A stretch of 64,000 nt of DNA. It comes from Formosa sp030427735 (GTDB taxonomy: Bacteria; Bacteroidota; Bacteroidia; Flavobacteriales; Flavobacteriaceae). Position 1 is the stretch's first letter; the number at the start of each line of letters is the position of its first letter. Location of the stretch: assembly GCF_051200825.1 (NCBI RefSeq), contig NZ_CP195158.1, positions 1,860,001-1,924,000 on the forward strand. Direction: 5' to 3'. The notes under the pieces are model-generated. The model was not told where the DNA came from and did no database searches. It saw only the letters and a program-made list of their open reading frames with translations. Shown here piece by piece: positions 45,855 to 54,649 of the stretch. Position numbers and translations under genes: made by a program.

Positions 45855-48305
45855 CTAGAGTGTTTTCGCGTTCTTCACTTTTTGATTTGTTAAGGCAATT
45901 TTTAAGACGTCGCTCATTTCTGTCACGTAATGGAATGTTAAACCTTTTAAATATTCTGGTTTAATTTCTTCGATATCTCTTCTGTTTTCTTCGCATAACA
46001 AAATATCTTTTATACGAGCGCGTTTGGCTGCTAATATTTTCTCTTTAATACCGCCTACAGGCAACACTTTTCCTCGCAAGGTAATCTCGCCCGTCATTGC
46101 CAAACTATTTTTCACTTTTCGTTGTGTGAATAACGACACTAACGAGGTAAGCATAGTAATACCCGCACTTGGCCCATCTTTTGGCGTAGCACCCTCAGGC
46201 ACGTGAATGTGCACATTATACTTATCGAAAACCTCTGGACTTAAATTTAATTCTTCGGCATTGGCTTTAATATATTCCATAGCAATGGTGGCCGATTCCC
46301 GCATAACTTTCCCTAAATTACCTGTAATGGTTAAGTTTCCTTTTCCTTTAGATAAAATAGATTCAATAAAAAGAATGTCGCCACCAACACGTGTCCAAGC
46401 CAAACCTGTAACCACACCGGCAACATTATTATTTTCGTATTTATCGCGCTCTAATTTAGGGCCGCCTAGTACTTCAATAATGTCTTCGTTGGTCACTTTT
46501 ACATTGTAATCTTCTTCCATAGCAATATTTTTGGCGGCATAACGCACCATTTTTGCTATTTGCTTTTCCAAGCCACGAACACCAGATTCTCTTGTGTAGC
46601 CTTCAACAATTTTTTCCAATTGCGGTTTAGCAATTTTTAAATCTTTATCGGTTAAACCATGCTCTTTTAACTGTTTTGGAACCAAATGACGTTTGGCGAT
46701 TTCTACCTTTTCCTCGATGGTGTAGCCCGTAACGTTAATAATTTCCATACGGTCTAAAAGTGCCGGCTGTATGGTATTTAAACTGTTTGAAGTGGCCACA
46801 AACATAACTTTAGATAAATCGTAACCCAACTCTAAAAAGTTATCGTAAAATTCGCTGTTCTGTTCTGGATCCAACACTTCTAATAAAGCTGAAGACGGAT
46901 CGCCCTGATGCGAATTGGATAGCTTATCAATCTCATCTAAAACAAATACAGGATTGGAAGTCCCTGCCTTTTTAAGACTTTGAATAATACGACCAGGCAT
47001 AGCACCGATGTAGGTTTTTCTGTGTCCGCGTATTTCGGCTTCATCTCTTAATCCGCCCAACGATATTCTAACATATTCTCTACCTAAGGCTTCGGCAATA
47101 GATTTCCCTAAAGAGGTTTTCCCCACGCCAGGAGGCCCGTAAAGACATAAAATTGGCGATTTCATGTCGTTACGCAATTTTAAAACAGCCAAATATTCTA
47201 TAATTCTGCGTTTCACATCCTCTAAACCATAATGGTCGCGGTCCAGAATTCTTTGTGCGCGTTTTAAATCGAACTTATCTTTGCTGAATTCATTCCAAGG
47301 TAAATCTAAAAACAGATCTAAATAATTTCTTTGAATGGAATACTCTGCTACTTGCGGATTCATACGTTGCATTTTAGCAATTTCTTTATCGAAATGCTTT
47401 TTAACGTCTTCGCTCCACTTTTTGGTTTTAGCACGCTTGCGCATGTCTTCAATTTCCTCTTCATAACTAACACCACCCAATTCTTCCTGAATGGTTTTCA
47501 TTTGCTGATGCAAGAAATATTCGCGCTGTTGTTGGTTCATATCGTTTTGAACCTTTAATTGAATATCGTTTTTAAGTTCTAATTTCTGAAACTCGATATT
47601 CATGAATTTTAAAGTTTCCAGCGCACGCTCTTTAAGGTCGTTAGTTTCTAAAAGACTTTGCTTTTCTTGTACCGTAAGATTCATGTTAGACGATACAAAA
47701 TTGATTAAAAACGAATTACTCTCTATGTTTTTAATAGCAAAAGAAGCTTCGCTAGGAATGTTTGGACTTTCCTTAATAATTTGAAGCGATAATTCTTTTA
47801 TAGAATCTATAATAGCCTCGAATTCCTCATTATCCTTAGCGGGTTTTGCTTCTGGAACTTCAGATATGGTCGCTTTTAAATACGGTTCCTCGGTGATAAC
47901 CTCATTAATTTTAAAGCGTTTTTTACCTTGTATAATAACTGTTGTGTTACCATCTGGCATTTTTAAAACGCGCAAAATTCTAGCTACAGTACCGGTTTCG
48001 TAAATATCTTTAGCCGACGGATCTTCAATAGTTTCGTCTTTTTGAGATACTACACCTATAACTTTACCTCCATTGTTGGCATCGTTAATTAACTTTATAG
48101 ATTTATCGCGACCCGCAGTAATAGGAATTACTACACCAGGAAATAACACCGTATTTCTTAGCGATAAAATGGGTAAGGTATCTGGTAATTGTTCTTTATT
48201 TATTTCTTCTTCATCCTCTGGAGTCATTAAAGGAATTAACTCCGAATTTTCGTCGAATTCCTGTAATGACAAACTGTCAAGACTTAAAAAATTAGATTTT
48301 TTCAT
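45855..48305 (-). CDS. lon: ATP-dependent protease La (Lon)
   Basis: This 816-residue ATP-dependent serine protease degrades damaged and regulatory proteins in the cytoplasm. It has the N-terminal LON domain (about 40-245, LPILSLRNTVLFPGVVIPI) and a coiled-coil region (about 250-330). The AAA+ domain (about 335-600) has Walker A GPPGVGKTSLGKS and Walker B FVLDEIDK. The protease domain (about 640-810) has catalytic Ser in PKDGPSAGITM and Lys in GIKEKILAAKRA. Length is standard. It is monocistronic with a clear terminator. Confidence 0.98.
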   Translation of the reverse strand: MKKSNFLSLDSLSLQEFDENSELIPLMTPEDEEEINKEQLPDTLPILSLRNTVLFPGVVIPITAGRDKSIKLINDANNGGKVIGVVSQKDETIEDPSAKDIYETGTVARILRVLKMPDGNTTVIIQGKKRFKINEVITEEPYLKATISEVPEAKPAKDNEEFEAIIDSIKELSLQIIKESPNIPSEASFAIKNIESNSFLINFVSSNMNLTVQEKQSLLETNDLKERALETLKFMNIEFQKLELKNDIQLKVQNDMNQQQREYFLHQQMKTIQEELGGVSYEEEIEDMRKRAKTKKWSEDVKKHFDKEIAKMQRMNPQVAEYSIQRNYLDLFLDLPWNEFSKDKFDLKRAQRILDRDHYGLEDVKRRIIEYLAVLKLRNDMKSPILCLYGPPGVGKTSLGKSIAEALGREYVRISLGGLRDEAEIRGHRKTYIGAMPGRIIQSLKKAGTSNPVFVLDEIDKLSNSHQGDPSSALLEVLDPEQNSEFYDNFLELGYDLSKVMFVATSNSLNTIQPALLDRMEIINVTGYTIEEKVEIAKRHLVPKQLKEHGLTDKDLKIAKPQLEKIVEGYTRESGVRGLEKQIAKMVRYAAKNIAMEEDYNVKVTNEDIIEVLGGPKLERDKYENNNVAGVVTGLAWTRVGGDILFIESILSKGKGNLTITGNLGKVMRESATIAMEYIKANAEELNLSPEVFDKYNVHIHVPEGATPKDGPSAGITMLTSLVSLFTQRKVKNSLAMTGEITLRGKVLPVGGIKEKILAAKRARIKDILLCEENRRDIEEIKPEYLKGLTFHYVTEMSDVLKIALTNQKVKNAKTL

Positions 48306-48495
48306 ATAAAAATTTAGGTCAATCTGTCATTTAAAAATTATAAAAACAGATTTCGTGTTTAATTGTTGTGTGCTAATTTCTATTTAGAATCTTCAAAATT
48401 AATGCTTTAATCACTAATTTTCAGAAATAACCAGTATCTATTTTTCAATTAATATGCCAAGTTTTAAAAAAAATCAAAAAGTTTTATTTTAAAAC

Positions 48496-48525
48496 TGTAA
48501 CAAAAAGACTTTACCTGTATCTTTA
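48496..48525 (+). promoter_or_regulatory. Candidate ECF-type promoter of the sigma/anti-sigma unit
   Basis: TGTAAC (48496-48501, an AAC-containing -35-like box) and TATCTTTA (48518-48525) are separated by 16 bases, about 28 bases before the sigma-factor start. The AAC box is typical of ECF promoters, so autoregulation is plausible. TATCTTTA also nearly matches the housekeeping -7 consensus, so assignment is uncertain. Confidence 0.4.
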
Positions 48526-48552
48526 AATTAAACCATCAATTATTACATAACG

Positions 48553-49107
48553 TTGTCGTTAACCAATCAACATATAGACACACTTATAGACCTTTGTAAG
48601 ACAGGAAACCAGTCGGCACAAATGGAAGTGTATAACAGGTATTATAAAGCAATGTACAATACATCGTTTAGAATTGTGAAAAATAGTTTTGAAGCCGAAG
48701 ACATTATGCAAGAATCGTTCTTAAAGGCATTTACAAAATTACACACCCTAAAAGATATATCGACATTTGGAGCTTGGTTAAAGCGTATAGTAGTTAACAA
48801 CAGTATTTATCATTTTAATAGGAATAGTACGTATACCGATGTGCCTTTTGAGCATGTAATGTATAAAGTTGAAGATACCAGTGTAGATTTAACTCAAGAC
48901 GAGAAAGCCAAAGAAAAAGCCAAATATGTTTTAAAGACCATGAATACTTTAAAAGATAATTACAGAATTGCACTAACCCTTCATTTAATTGAAGGTTACG
49001 ATTACGAAGAAATTTCAAGCATCATGAATGTGTCGTATGCCAATTGCAGAACTACCATTTCTAGAGCTAAAGAAAGTTTAAGACAAAAACTACAACACGT
49101 AGTATAA
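48553..49107 (+). CDS. ECF RNA polymerase sigma factor
   Basis: This 184-residue ECF sigma factor has region 2 at about 20-85 (VYNRYYKAMYNTSFRI, EAEDIMQESFLKAF). Region 4 at about 120-178 has the helix-turn-helix (GYDYEEISSIMNVSYAN, CRTTISRAKESLRQKL). The frame begins at a TTG (48553); no ATG lies upstream in frame, and the first internal Met (residue 25) would cut region 2. It forms a tight unit with the following anti-sigma-like gene (11-base gap) and two beta-helix proteins. Unlike the sigma factor at 8963 it is not linked to SusCD or FecR. Confidence 0.9.
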   Translation: MSLTNQHIDTLIDLCKTGNQSAQMEVYNRYYKAMYNTSFRIVKNSFEAEDIMQESFLKAFTKLHTLKDISTFGAWLKRIVVNNSIYHFNRNSTYTDVPFEHVMYKVEDTSVDLTQDEKAKEKAKYVLKTMNTLKDNYRIALTLHLIEGYDYEEISSIMNVSYANCRTTISRAKESLRQKLQHVV

Positions 49108-49118
49108 CATTTAAAATT

Positions 49119-49679
49119 ATGAAACCAGACGATATCGATAAGCTTTTTGGAACGTTACAGGACGCGTTCGATGTAGCGGAGCCTAATGCAGCGCACCAAG
49201 AACGATTTTTAGATAAATTAAACGCACAGCATACCACAGTACCCGCACAAAAACAACAACAAATAACTTTTAGACCATGGTTGGCTGTTGCTGCTACGGT
49301 AGTGTTATTAATTGCCTTAACTTTTACATTTAAACCCGAAAATAAAACTTACGATTTAGCAAGTGTATCGCCAGAAATGGCAGAAACTCAAAGCTTTTTT
49401 AATGCCACATTAACCCAAGAATTAAAACAATTAGAAAAAGAAAATGCCCCAGAAGTACAACCCCTAATACAAGATGCCCTAAAACAATTAGAAATTTTAG
49501 AAAGCGATTACGAAAAACTAAAAACCGATTTAAGCAATAGCGGCAACGATAAACGCGTAATCTATGCCATGATTGCAAATTTCCAGAATAGAATTTCTAT
49601 TCTTCAGGAAGTATTAGAAACGATCGATAATGTAAAACAATTAAAACAAACAACCCATGATAACAAAATTACCATATAA
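49119..49679 (+). CDS. Putative single-span anti-sigma factor
   Basis: This 186-residue protein has a short cytoplasmic N-terminal part (about 1-58) and one membrane helix (about 60-78, WLAVAATVVLLIALTFTF). A periplasmic helical, probably coiled-coil region follows (about 100-170, TLTQELKQLEKENAPEV). Position directly after an ECF sigma gene and topology suggest an anti-sigma factor; no zinc-binding HxxxCxxC motif is present. The 3' end overlaps the next gene by 23 bases, so all four genes probably form one operon. The function is inferred from context. Confidence 0.75.
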   Translation: MKPDDIDKLFGTLQDAFDVAEPNAAHQERFLDKLNAQHTTVPAQKQQQITFRPWLAVAATVVLLIALTFTFKPENKTYDLASVSPEMAETQSFFNATLTQELKQLEKENAPEVQPLIQDALKQLEILESDYEKLKTDLSNSGNDKRVIYAMIANFQNRISILQEVLETIDNVKQLKQTTHDNKITI

Positions 49680-50745
49680 AATAGCCTGTTTACTTTTAGC
49701 TATTCCTTTTTTAAATTTTGCCAACAACACACCTTGGAATGGCAAACATACCGAAGAAAAAGTAATTAAAAAGGAATTTAAAGTTAATAGCAAAGCCAAT
49801 TTAAGTGTAGACAATAGCTACGGAAATGTAGATATTGTAACTTGGAACGAAAACCGTATTGTTTTTGAAATTACCATTACAACCAATGGCAATAATGCCG
49901 ATAAAGTACAAAACAAACTTAGCAATATTACAGTAGAATTTGAAGCCTCGCCGAGTCAGGTTTCGGCTAAAACCCTATTCGAAAAAAACAAATCGAAGTG
50001 GTGGGATTGGAACGGTGCCGATAATGTTAATATGAAGATTAATTACATAGTAAAAATTCCTATTACTAACAGTGTTAACTTAAGTAACGATTATGGAGCC
50101 ATTAATGTAGACCGACTAGAAGGGCAAGCAAAAATTAGTTGTGATTATGGTAAAATTACAACCAAAGAGCTCATGGCCGATAATAACGAAATAAATTTTG
50201 ATTACACTAAAAACTCGTATTTCGAATACATTAAAAGCGGAAAAATAAATGCCGATTATAGCGAGTTTACTGTCTCTAAAACCAAGCAACTTGTTATACA
50301 AGCCGATTATACCAACAGCAAAGTTGAAGTTGGTGAAAACGTAAGCTATAATTGCGATTACGGCAGTATGACCATCGACAAGGTCAATAATTTTAAAGGT
50401 CAGGGTGACTACCTTACATTAGTCATTGGCGATGTGTATAAATCGGTAGACATTAATGCTGACTATGGCTCTATTAAGATAAAAAACATGTCGGCCAATG
50501 CCGAGAGCATCAATATTAGTTCCGATTATGTTGGTATTAAAATTGGTTACGATGCAAATTTTCACTTTAATTTCGAGCTCGATTTAGAGTATGCCGATTT
50601 GCGCGACCAAGACGGCTTTCAATTTAATATAAAACGCATCGAATCTTCAGATAAATATTATAAAGGGTATTACGGAAATGCCAACACCACCAACTCTATA
50701 AGAATAAGCTCCGATTACGGTAGCGTATCGTTCATAAAAAATTAA
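49657..50745 (+). CDS. DUF4097-like exported beta-helix protein
   Basis: This 362-residue exported protein has a signal peptide (about 1-24, ending LNFANN). A repeated motif of about 20 residues centres on Asn/Ser-x-Asp-Tyr-Gly: CDYGKI, FDYTKN, ADYSEF, ADYTNS, CDYGSM, ADYGSI, SDYVGI, SDYGSV. Such regular Asp-Tyr repeats fit a right-handed beta-helix of the adhesin-like DUF4097 type. Its start overlaps the anti-sigma gene by 23 bases. It is likely envelope- or surface-located and controlled by the linked ECF sigma factor. Confidence 0.82.
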   Translation: MITKLPYKIACLLLAIPFLNFANNTPWNGKHTEEKVIKKEFKVNSKANLSVDNSYGNVDIVTWNENRIVFEITITTNGNNADKVQNKLSNITVEFEASPSQVSAKTLFEKNKSKWWDWNGADNVNMKINYIVKIPITNSVNLSNDYGAINVDRLEGQAKISCDYGKITTKELMADNNEINFDYTKNSYFEYIKSGKINADYSEFTVSKTKQLVIQADYTNSKVEVGENVSYNCDYGSMTIDKVNNFKGQGDYLTLVIGDVYKSVDINADYGSIKIKNMSANAESINISSDYVGIKIGYDANFHFNFELDLEYADLRDQDGFQFNIKRIESSDKYYKGYYGNANTTNSIRISSDYGSVSFIKN

Positions 50746-50764
50746 TCATCAAATCCATCAAAAA

Positions 50765-51502
50765 ATGAAAACAGTTATTGTAAAACAAATGCTTTTAAGT
50801 GCCATCTTGGCCATAACTTTAAATTCGTGTGCGCAGTACGGCACAAATGCCATAAATGGTAACGGAAACACAACTACCATTAGCAGATCTACAGCCGAGT
50901 ACAGCGGTATAAAATGTGCTGGCTCTATGGACTTTATTTTAATAAAAGGTCAGGAAGGTAATATTACTTTAGAAGGCGAATCGAATTTACTTCCCTACAT
51001 CGTAACCGAAGTGCACGGAAATAATTTGGTTGTAAAAGTAAAAGACGGTACAAACCTAAGACCAAGTAAAAATAAAGGCATTATTATTACCATTCCTTTT
51101 GAAGCCGTTTCGGAAATTGCGCTTACAGGATCGGGCGATTTAAAAAACACCGATGTGATTTCTGAAGATAACCTAGAAGTTTCCTTAACAGGTTCTGGAG
51201 ATGTGGTTTTAGATGTAAGTACAAGTAATTTAAAAGCTGAAATTACCGGTTCTGGCGATATCACTTTAAAAGGCGACACCGAAAATTTAGAAGTTGAAGT
51301 TACAGGATCTGGAGATTTTCACGGATTCGATTTGCAGTCTAAAAACACAGACGCTTCAGTTACTGGTTCTGGCGATGCCGATGTGGTAAGCCTAAACAAT
51401 TTAAAAGGCAGAGTATCGGGGTCTGGCGATATCACTTATAAAGGTCAACCCCAAAAAGAAGACACCAAAGTCTCTGGTTCAGGGAGCATTTCAACACATT
51501 AA
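50765..51502 (+). CDS. DUF2807 (GIN-domain) lipoprotein-like beta-helix protein
   Basis: This 245-residue exported protein has a signal peptide with lipobox-like LNSCAQ (Cys near 22). Two DUF2807/head-GIN regions follow with six recurring TGSGD/SGSGD motifs, spaced about 19-21 residues apart (about 115-240). This is a short parallel beta-helix typical of Bacteroidota surface proteins. It follows the DUF4097 protein by 19 bases and closes the sigma/anti-sigma operon. Function is unknown; these pairs are often stress- or envelope-related. Confidence 0.85.
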   Translation: MKTVIVKQMLLSAILAITLNSCAQYGTNAINGNGNTTTISRSTAEYSGIKCAGSMDFILIKGQEGNITLEGESNLLPYIVTEVHGNNLVVKVKDGTNLRPSKNKGIIITIPFEAVSEIALTGSGDLKNTDVISEDNLEVSLTGSGDVVLDVSTSNLKAEITGSGDITLKGDTENLEVEVTGSGDFHGFDLQSKNTDASVTGSGDADVVSLNNLKGRVSGSGDITYKGQPQKEDTKVSGSGSISTH

Positions 51503-51530
51503 AACCAATCCGTATTGGTATCATCAATAT

Positions 51531-51666
51531 TAGAGGCTATATAAAAAGTTGCATTTCGTCCATCTGTATTTATATTTCAGATTCTCATAATTATTAATTT
51601 TAAATACGGTGAGATTCTGTGTCAAGCACAGAATGACGCACTATTAAACTTCTTGTACAGCCTCTT
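51531..51666 (-). repeat. MITE-like element, copy 1
   Basis: This 136-bp element has imperfect terminal inverted repeats (TAGAGGCTATA and TACAGCCTCTT). Reverse-complemented, it aligns along its full length with the element at 59098-59232. Inside is the shared hairpin TTCTGTG/CACAGAA. It contains no open frame and lies between convergent genes (DUF2807 protein and MFS transporter), where it may also act as a terminator. Confidence 0.8.
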
Positions 51667-51672
51667 TTTATT

Positions 51673-52998
51673 TTATAATGCTTGCTCTGTTTTTCTAGGA
51701 ACACGGTACAACAGAATAATACCAATTAAAAAGAAGATGAATAGAAATAAGATAGAATTTCTCATGCTTCCGGTTATCTGGTCGATACTTCCGTAAATTA
51801 CCATACCTATAACGATGCCTATCTTTTCGGCAACATCATAAAAACTGAAAAAAGAAGTTGTGTCGGTGGTTTCTGGTAAAAATTTTGAATATGTTGATCG
51901 AGACAATGCTTGAATCCCTCCCATAACCAGACCAACAAACATAGCGGTAATATAAAATTGTGTTGGCGTTTCTACAAAATATCCGTAAAAACACAACGCC
52001 ATCCAAACAAAATTAACTACAATAAGTGTATTAATATTACCAAATTTAGCTGAAGCTTTAGAGGTTAAAAACGCACCTAGTATTGCTACAATCTGTATGA
52101 CTAGAATACTTACTATTAAGCCCATCGTTTTTTCTTGTTCGCCACCCCAATCTACTTCTTGTTCGCCAAAATAGGTAGCTACGAGCATAATGGTTTGTAC
52201 GGCCATACTATAAACAAAAAAGGCACGTAAATATCGTTTTAATCGTGTATTTTGTTTAATAGCTTCAAAAACATGTTTAAGTTCTTTAAAACCATTAAAC
52301 AGCACTTCTTTGGTAACTTTACGTCCTGTTTTTACTCCTTTAGGCAAAATATAATACGTGTACTGACTAAAAATAATCCACCACAAACCAACAGTTATAA
52401 ACGAATATCGCATGGCTTTCATGGCGGCTTCGCCTTCTGTTCCTGTAATTCCAAACCAGTCTGGTTTCATTACCATAGCCAGGTTTATAATTAATAATAA
52501 CACACTGCCTAAATAGCCTAGCGAAAAGCCTTTAGCACTAATCCTATCCTGTTGTTCCGGAAAAGCTATATCGGGTAAATACGAATTATAAAATACTAGG
52601 CTTCCCCAATATCCTATCAATCCTAAAAAATAAAATACTAAACTTAAATATATATAATCTAAACTAAACCAATTTAAGCCAATACAAGCCAGACCACCAG
52701 TATAACAAAAGAATTTCATAAAGACTTTTTTATTTCCTATATAATCGGCTATACCAGATAAAATTGGAGAAATAAAGGCAATAACCAAAAACGCAAAAGC
52801 GGTTACAAATGAAATGAGCGCTGAATTCTTTACTTCTGTTCCAAAAACATGAATGTATTTATTATCAGTTACAAATAAAGCACCATAAAATATTGGAAAA
52901 ATAGTAGATGCAATGGTTAAAGTGTACACAGAATTTGCCCAATCGTAAAACGCCCATGCATTTAATAAGGTTTTACTTCCTTTAGGATATGTTTTCAT
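51673..52998 (-). CDS. UMF1-family MFS transporter (Atg22-like)
   Basis: This 441-residue integral membrane protein has about twelve helices. The N-terminal LLNAWAFYDWANSVYTLTI (about 11-29) is the defining UMF1/Atg22-like motif. LVMGGIQALSRSTYSKFLPE (about 360-379) is the matching motif in the second half. Related proteins are vacuolar amino-acid exporters in fungi; the bacterial substrate is unknown. It is alone on the minus strand, directly next to a MITE-like element at its 3' end. Confidence 0.88.
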   Translation of the reverse strand: MKTYPKGSKTLLNAWAFYDWANSVYTLTIASTIFPIFYGALFVTDNKYIHVFGTEVKNSALISFVTAFAFLVIAFISPILSGIADYIGNKKVFMKFFCYTGGLACIGLNWFSLDYIYLSLVFYFLGLIGYWGSLVFYNSYLPDIAFPEQQDRISAKGFSLGYLGSVLLLIINLAMVMKPDWFGITGTEGEAAMKAMRYSFITVGLWWIIFSQYTYYILPKGVKTGRKVTKEVLFNGFKELKHVFEAIKQNTRLKRYLRAFFVYSMAVQTIMLVATYFGEQEVDWGGEQEKTMGLIVSILVIQIVAILGAFLTSKASAKFGNINTLIVVNFVWMALCFYGYFVETPTQFYITAMFVGLVMGGIQALSRSTYSKFLPETTDTTSFFSFYDVAEKIGIVIGMVIYGSIDQITGSMRNSILFLFIFFLIGIILLYRVPRKTEQAL

Positions 52999-53055
52999 TG
53001 GTGGTGGTTACGTTACAGGTTCCTAAATTAGGATAAATATAATGGCTACAAAACA

Positions 53056-53871
53056 TTAATTAGAAAAAGATGTTACGCCAAATTTTTTAGCTTCTGCCCT
53101 AGCGTTTGGTACTAAAGCTGTTAAATTAGATATTCTTGAAGATGTCGCTGGGTGTGTACTTAAAATTTCTGGGGTGCTACTTGGGCTAACAGTTTCCATA
53201 CGTTTCCACAGCTCCGGCGCAACAGCAGGATCGTAGCCTGCAATAGCCATAAGTACAATGCCTATTCTATCGGCTTCGGCCTCATGACTTCTACTAAAAG
53301 GCAACATGGCACCAACATTCGATCCCACTCCGTAATACTCGTTAAACAAATCTCTACTTTGTTCATCGGTAATAGCTACATTACCTGCAAGAGCAATACC
53401 TTGTTGTATATAAGCAGCACTCATACGCTGTTGCCCGTGGTTTGCTAAGGCATGTGCCACCTCGTGTCCCATAATGGCAGCTATACCAGCATCGGTTTTG
53501 GCTACAGGTAAAATACCTGTGTAAAAAACAATTTTACCACCTGGCATACACCAAGCATTAACCGTTTTATCGTCTACCAAATGGTATTCCCATTTATAAT
53601 CTTTTAAATACCCTATATATCCATTGGCGTTTAAATACCGTTCTGCGGCTTTGGCTATGCGTTTACCAACTTGTTCTATTCGCTTGGCATCTTCTGTGCC
53701 TTCTACTACTTTATGCTCCTTTAAAAAATCGTTATACTGTTGAAAAGAAACAGGAAATAGTTGATCGTTAGATACCAATGCCATGGTTTGTTTACCTGTA
53801 AACGGGTTTGTGGCACAGCCACAGCACATACTAACAAATACTAAGAGTTTTACAACAGATTTAAGCTTCAT
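53056..53871 (-). CDS. M48-family metalloprotease lipoprotein
   Basis: This is a periplasmic/outer-membrane Zn-protease of the BepA/LoiP (peptidase M48) type. The open frame extends to 53964, but the Met at 53869-53871 gives a normal lipoprotein signal (MKLKSVVKLLVFVSMCCGCA), so 271 residues is the better protein. The zinc motif HEVAHALANHGQQRM (about 136-150 of the shortened protein) and the downstream Glu in RSHEAEADRIGI complete the site. The DPFTGKQ-like NPFTGKQTMALVS start is conserved in the family. The role is probably outer-membrane protein quality control. Confidence 0.93.
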   Translation of the reverse strand: MKLKSVVKLLVFVSMCCGCATNPFTGKQTMALVSNDQLFPVSFQQYNDFLKEHKVVEGTEDAKRIEQVGKRIAKAAERYLNANGYIGYLKDYKWEYHLVDDKTVNAWCMPGGKIVFYTGILPVAKTDAGIAAIMGHEVAHALANHGQQRMSAAYIQQGIALAGNVAITDEQSRDLFNEYYGVGSNVGAMLPFSRSHEAEADRIGIVLMAIAGYDPAVAPELWKRMETVSPSSTPEILSTHPATSSRISNLTALVPNARAEAKKFGVTSFSN

Positions 53872-54038
53872 AACTGATTTCAATTTTTTACTAAAATATA
53901 AAAATGAAAAAAACGACTTTAATGCGAACCTTATTTTTTTTGCTTTGAATAGAAAATAAATCAATTTAAAATCTAAATGAAGAGATCAATTAGTAAGTCT
54001 AGTCGATATTAAACGACAAATTTTACAAAACAATTTTT

Positions 54039-54518
54039 ATGAAACAGCTATTTGCCATAATTACCCTTGTTATGTTTACCGCTTGCCAAAGCAATGCTCA
54101 AAAAAACAACAGCACCAAAATAGAAGGTTTTAATGTTACTAAAACTGAAAGTGAATGGAAGGCCCAACTTTCCCCAGAAGCCTATCGCGTTTTAAGAGAA
54201 TCTGGAACAGAACCTGCATATTCGAGTCCGCTAGATGCCAATTTTAAAGCAGGAACCTATTACTGTGCGGCTTGCAATGCCCCCTTATTTAAAAGCAACA
54301 CTAAATTCGATGCTGGTTGCGGTTGGCCTGCCTTCGATCAAGAAATTCCAGGAGCTATTGCCTATTCAAAAGACAGCCATCCTATCTACGGTACCGAAGA
54401 GCATTGTGCCAATTGTGGCAGTCATTTAGGGCATATTTTTAACGACGGCCCTAAAAACACCACGGGTAAGCGACACTGCATTAATGGTGTGGCTTTAAAA
54501 TTTGTTCCCGGGCCATAA
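54039..54518 (+). CDS. msrB: Methionine-R-sulfoxide reductase B, lipoprotein form
   Basis: This 159-residue MsrB reduces methionine-R-sulfoxide in proteins. Zinc-binding Cys pairs CAACNAP (about 75) and CANCGSHLGHIFND (about 127) and the catalytic Cys in KRHCINGVALKF (about 145-156) are present. CGWPAF is the substrate loop. A signal peptide with lipobox FTAC (Cys near 16) precedes the domain, so it should act in the periplasm. That differs from the usual cytoplasmic MsrB. It is monocistronic. Confidence 0.94.
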   Translation: MKQLFAIITLVMFTACQSNAQKNNSTKIEGFNVTKTESEWKAQLSPEAYRVLRESGTEPAYSSPLDANFKAGTYYCAACNAPLFKSNTKFDAGCGWPAFDQEIPGAIAYSKDSHPIYGTEEHCANCGSHLGHIFNDGPKNTTGKRHCINGVALKFVPGP

Positions 54519-54649
54519 ATTTCCAATAATATTAAGTGTCTTCTTTTTCAGTTTAAAAGCTATAAAAGTTAAATTTTTATCTGCAGTAAAATTCTATATT
54601 CGAAATAGGTTTCGTAAATTCGTAGCTTTAAATGATTTAATAAATTGAC

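Noticed and set aside
53872..53964. N-terminal extension of the M48 protease
   Set aside because: It precedes a normal lipoprotein signal and is rich in Lys/Phe typical of translated AT-rich spacer.
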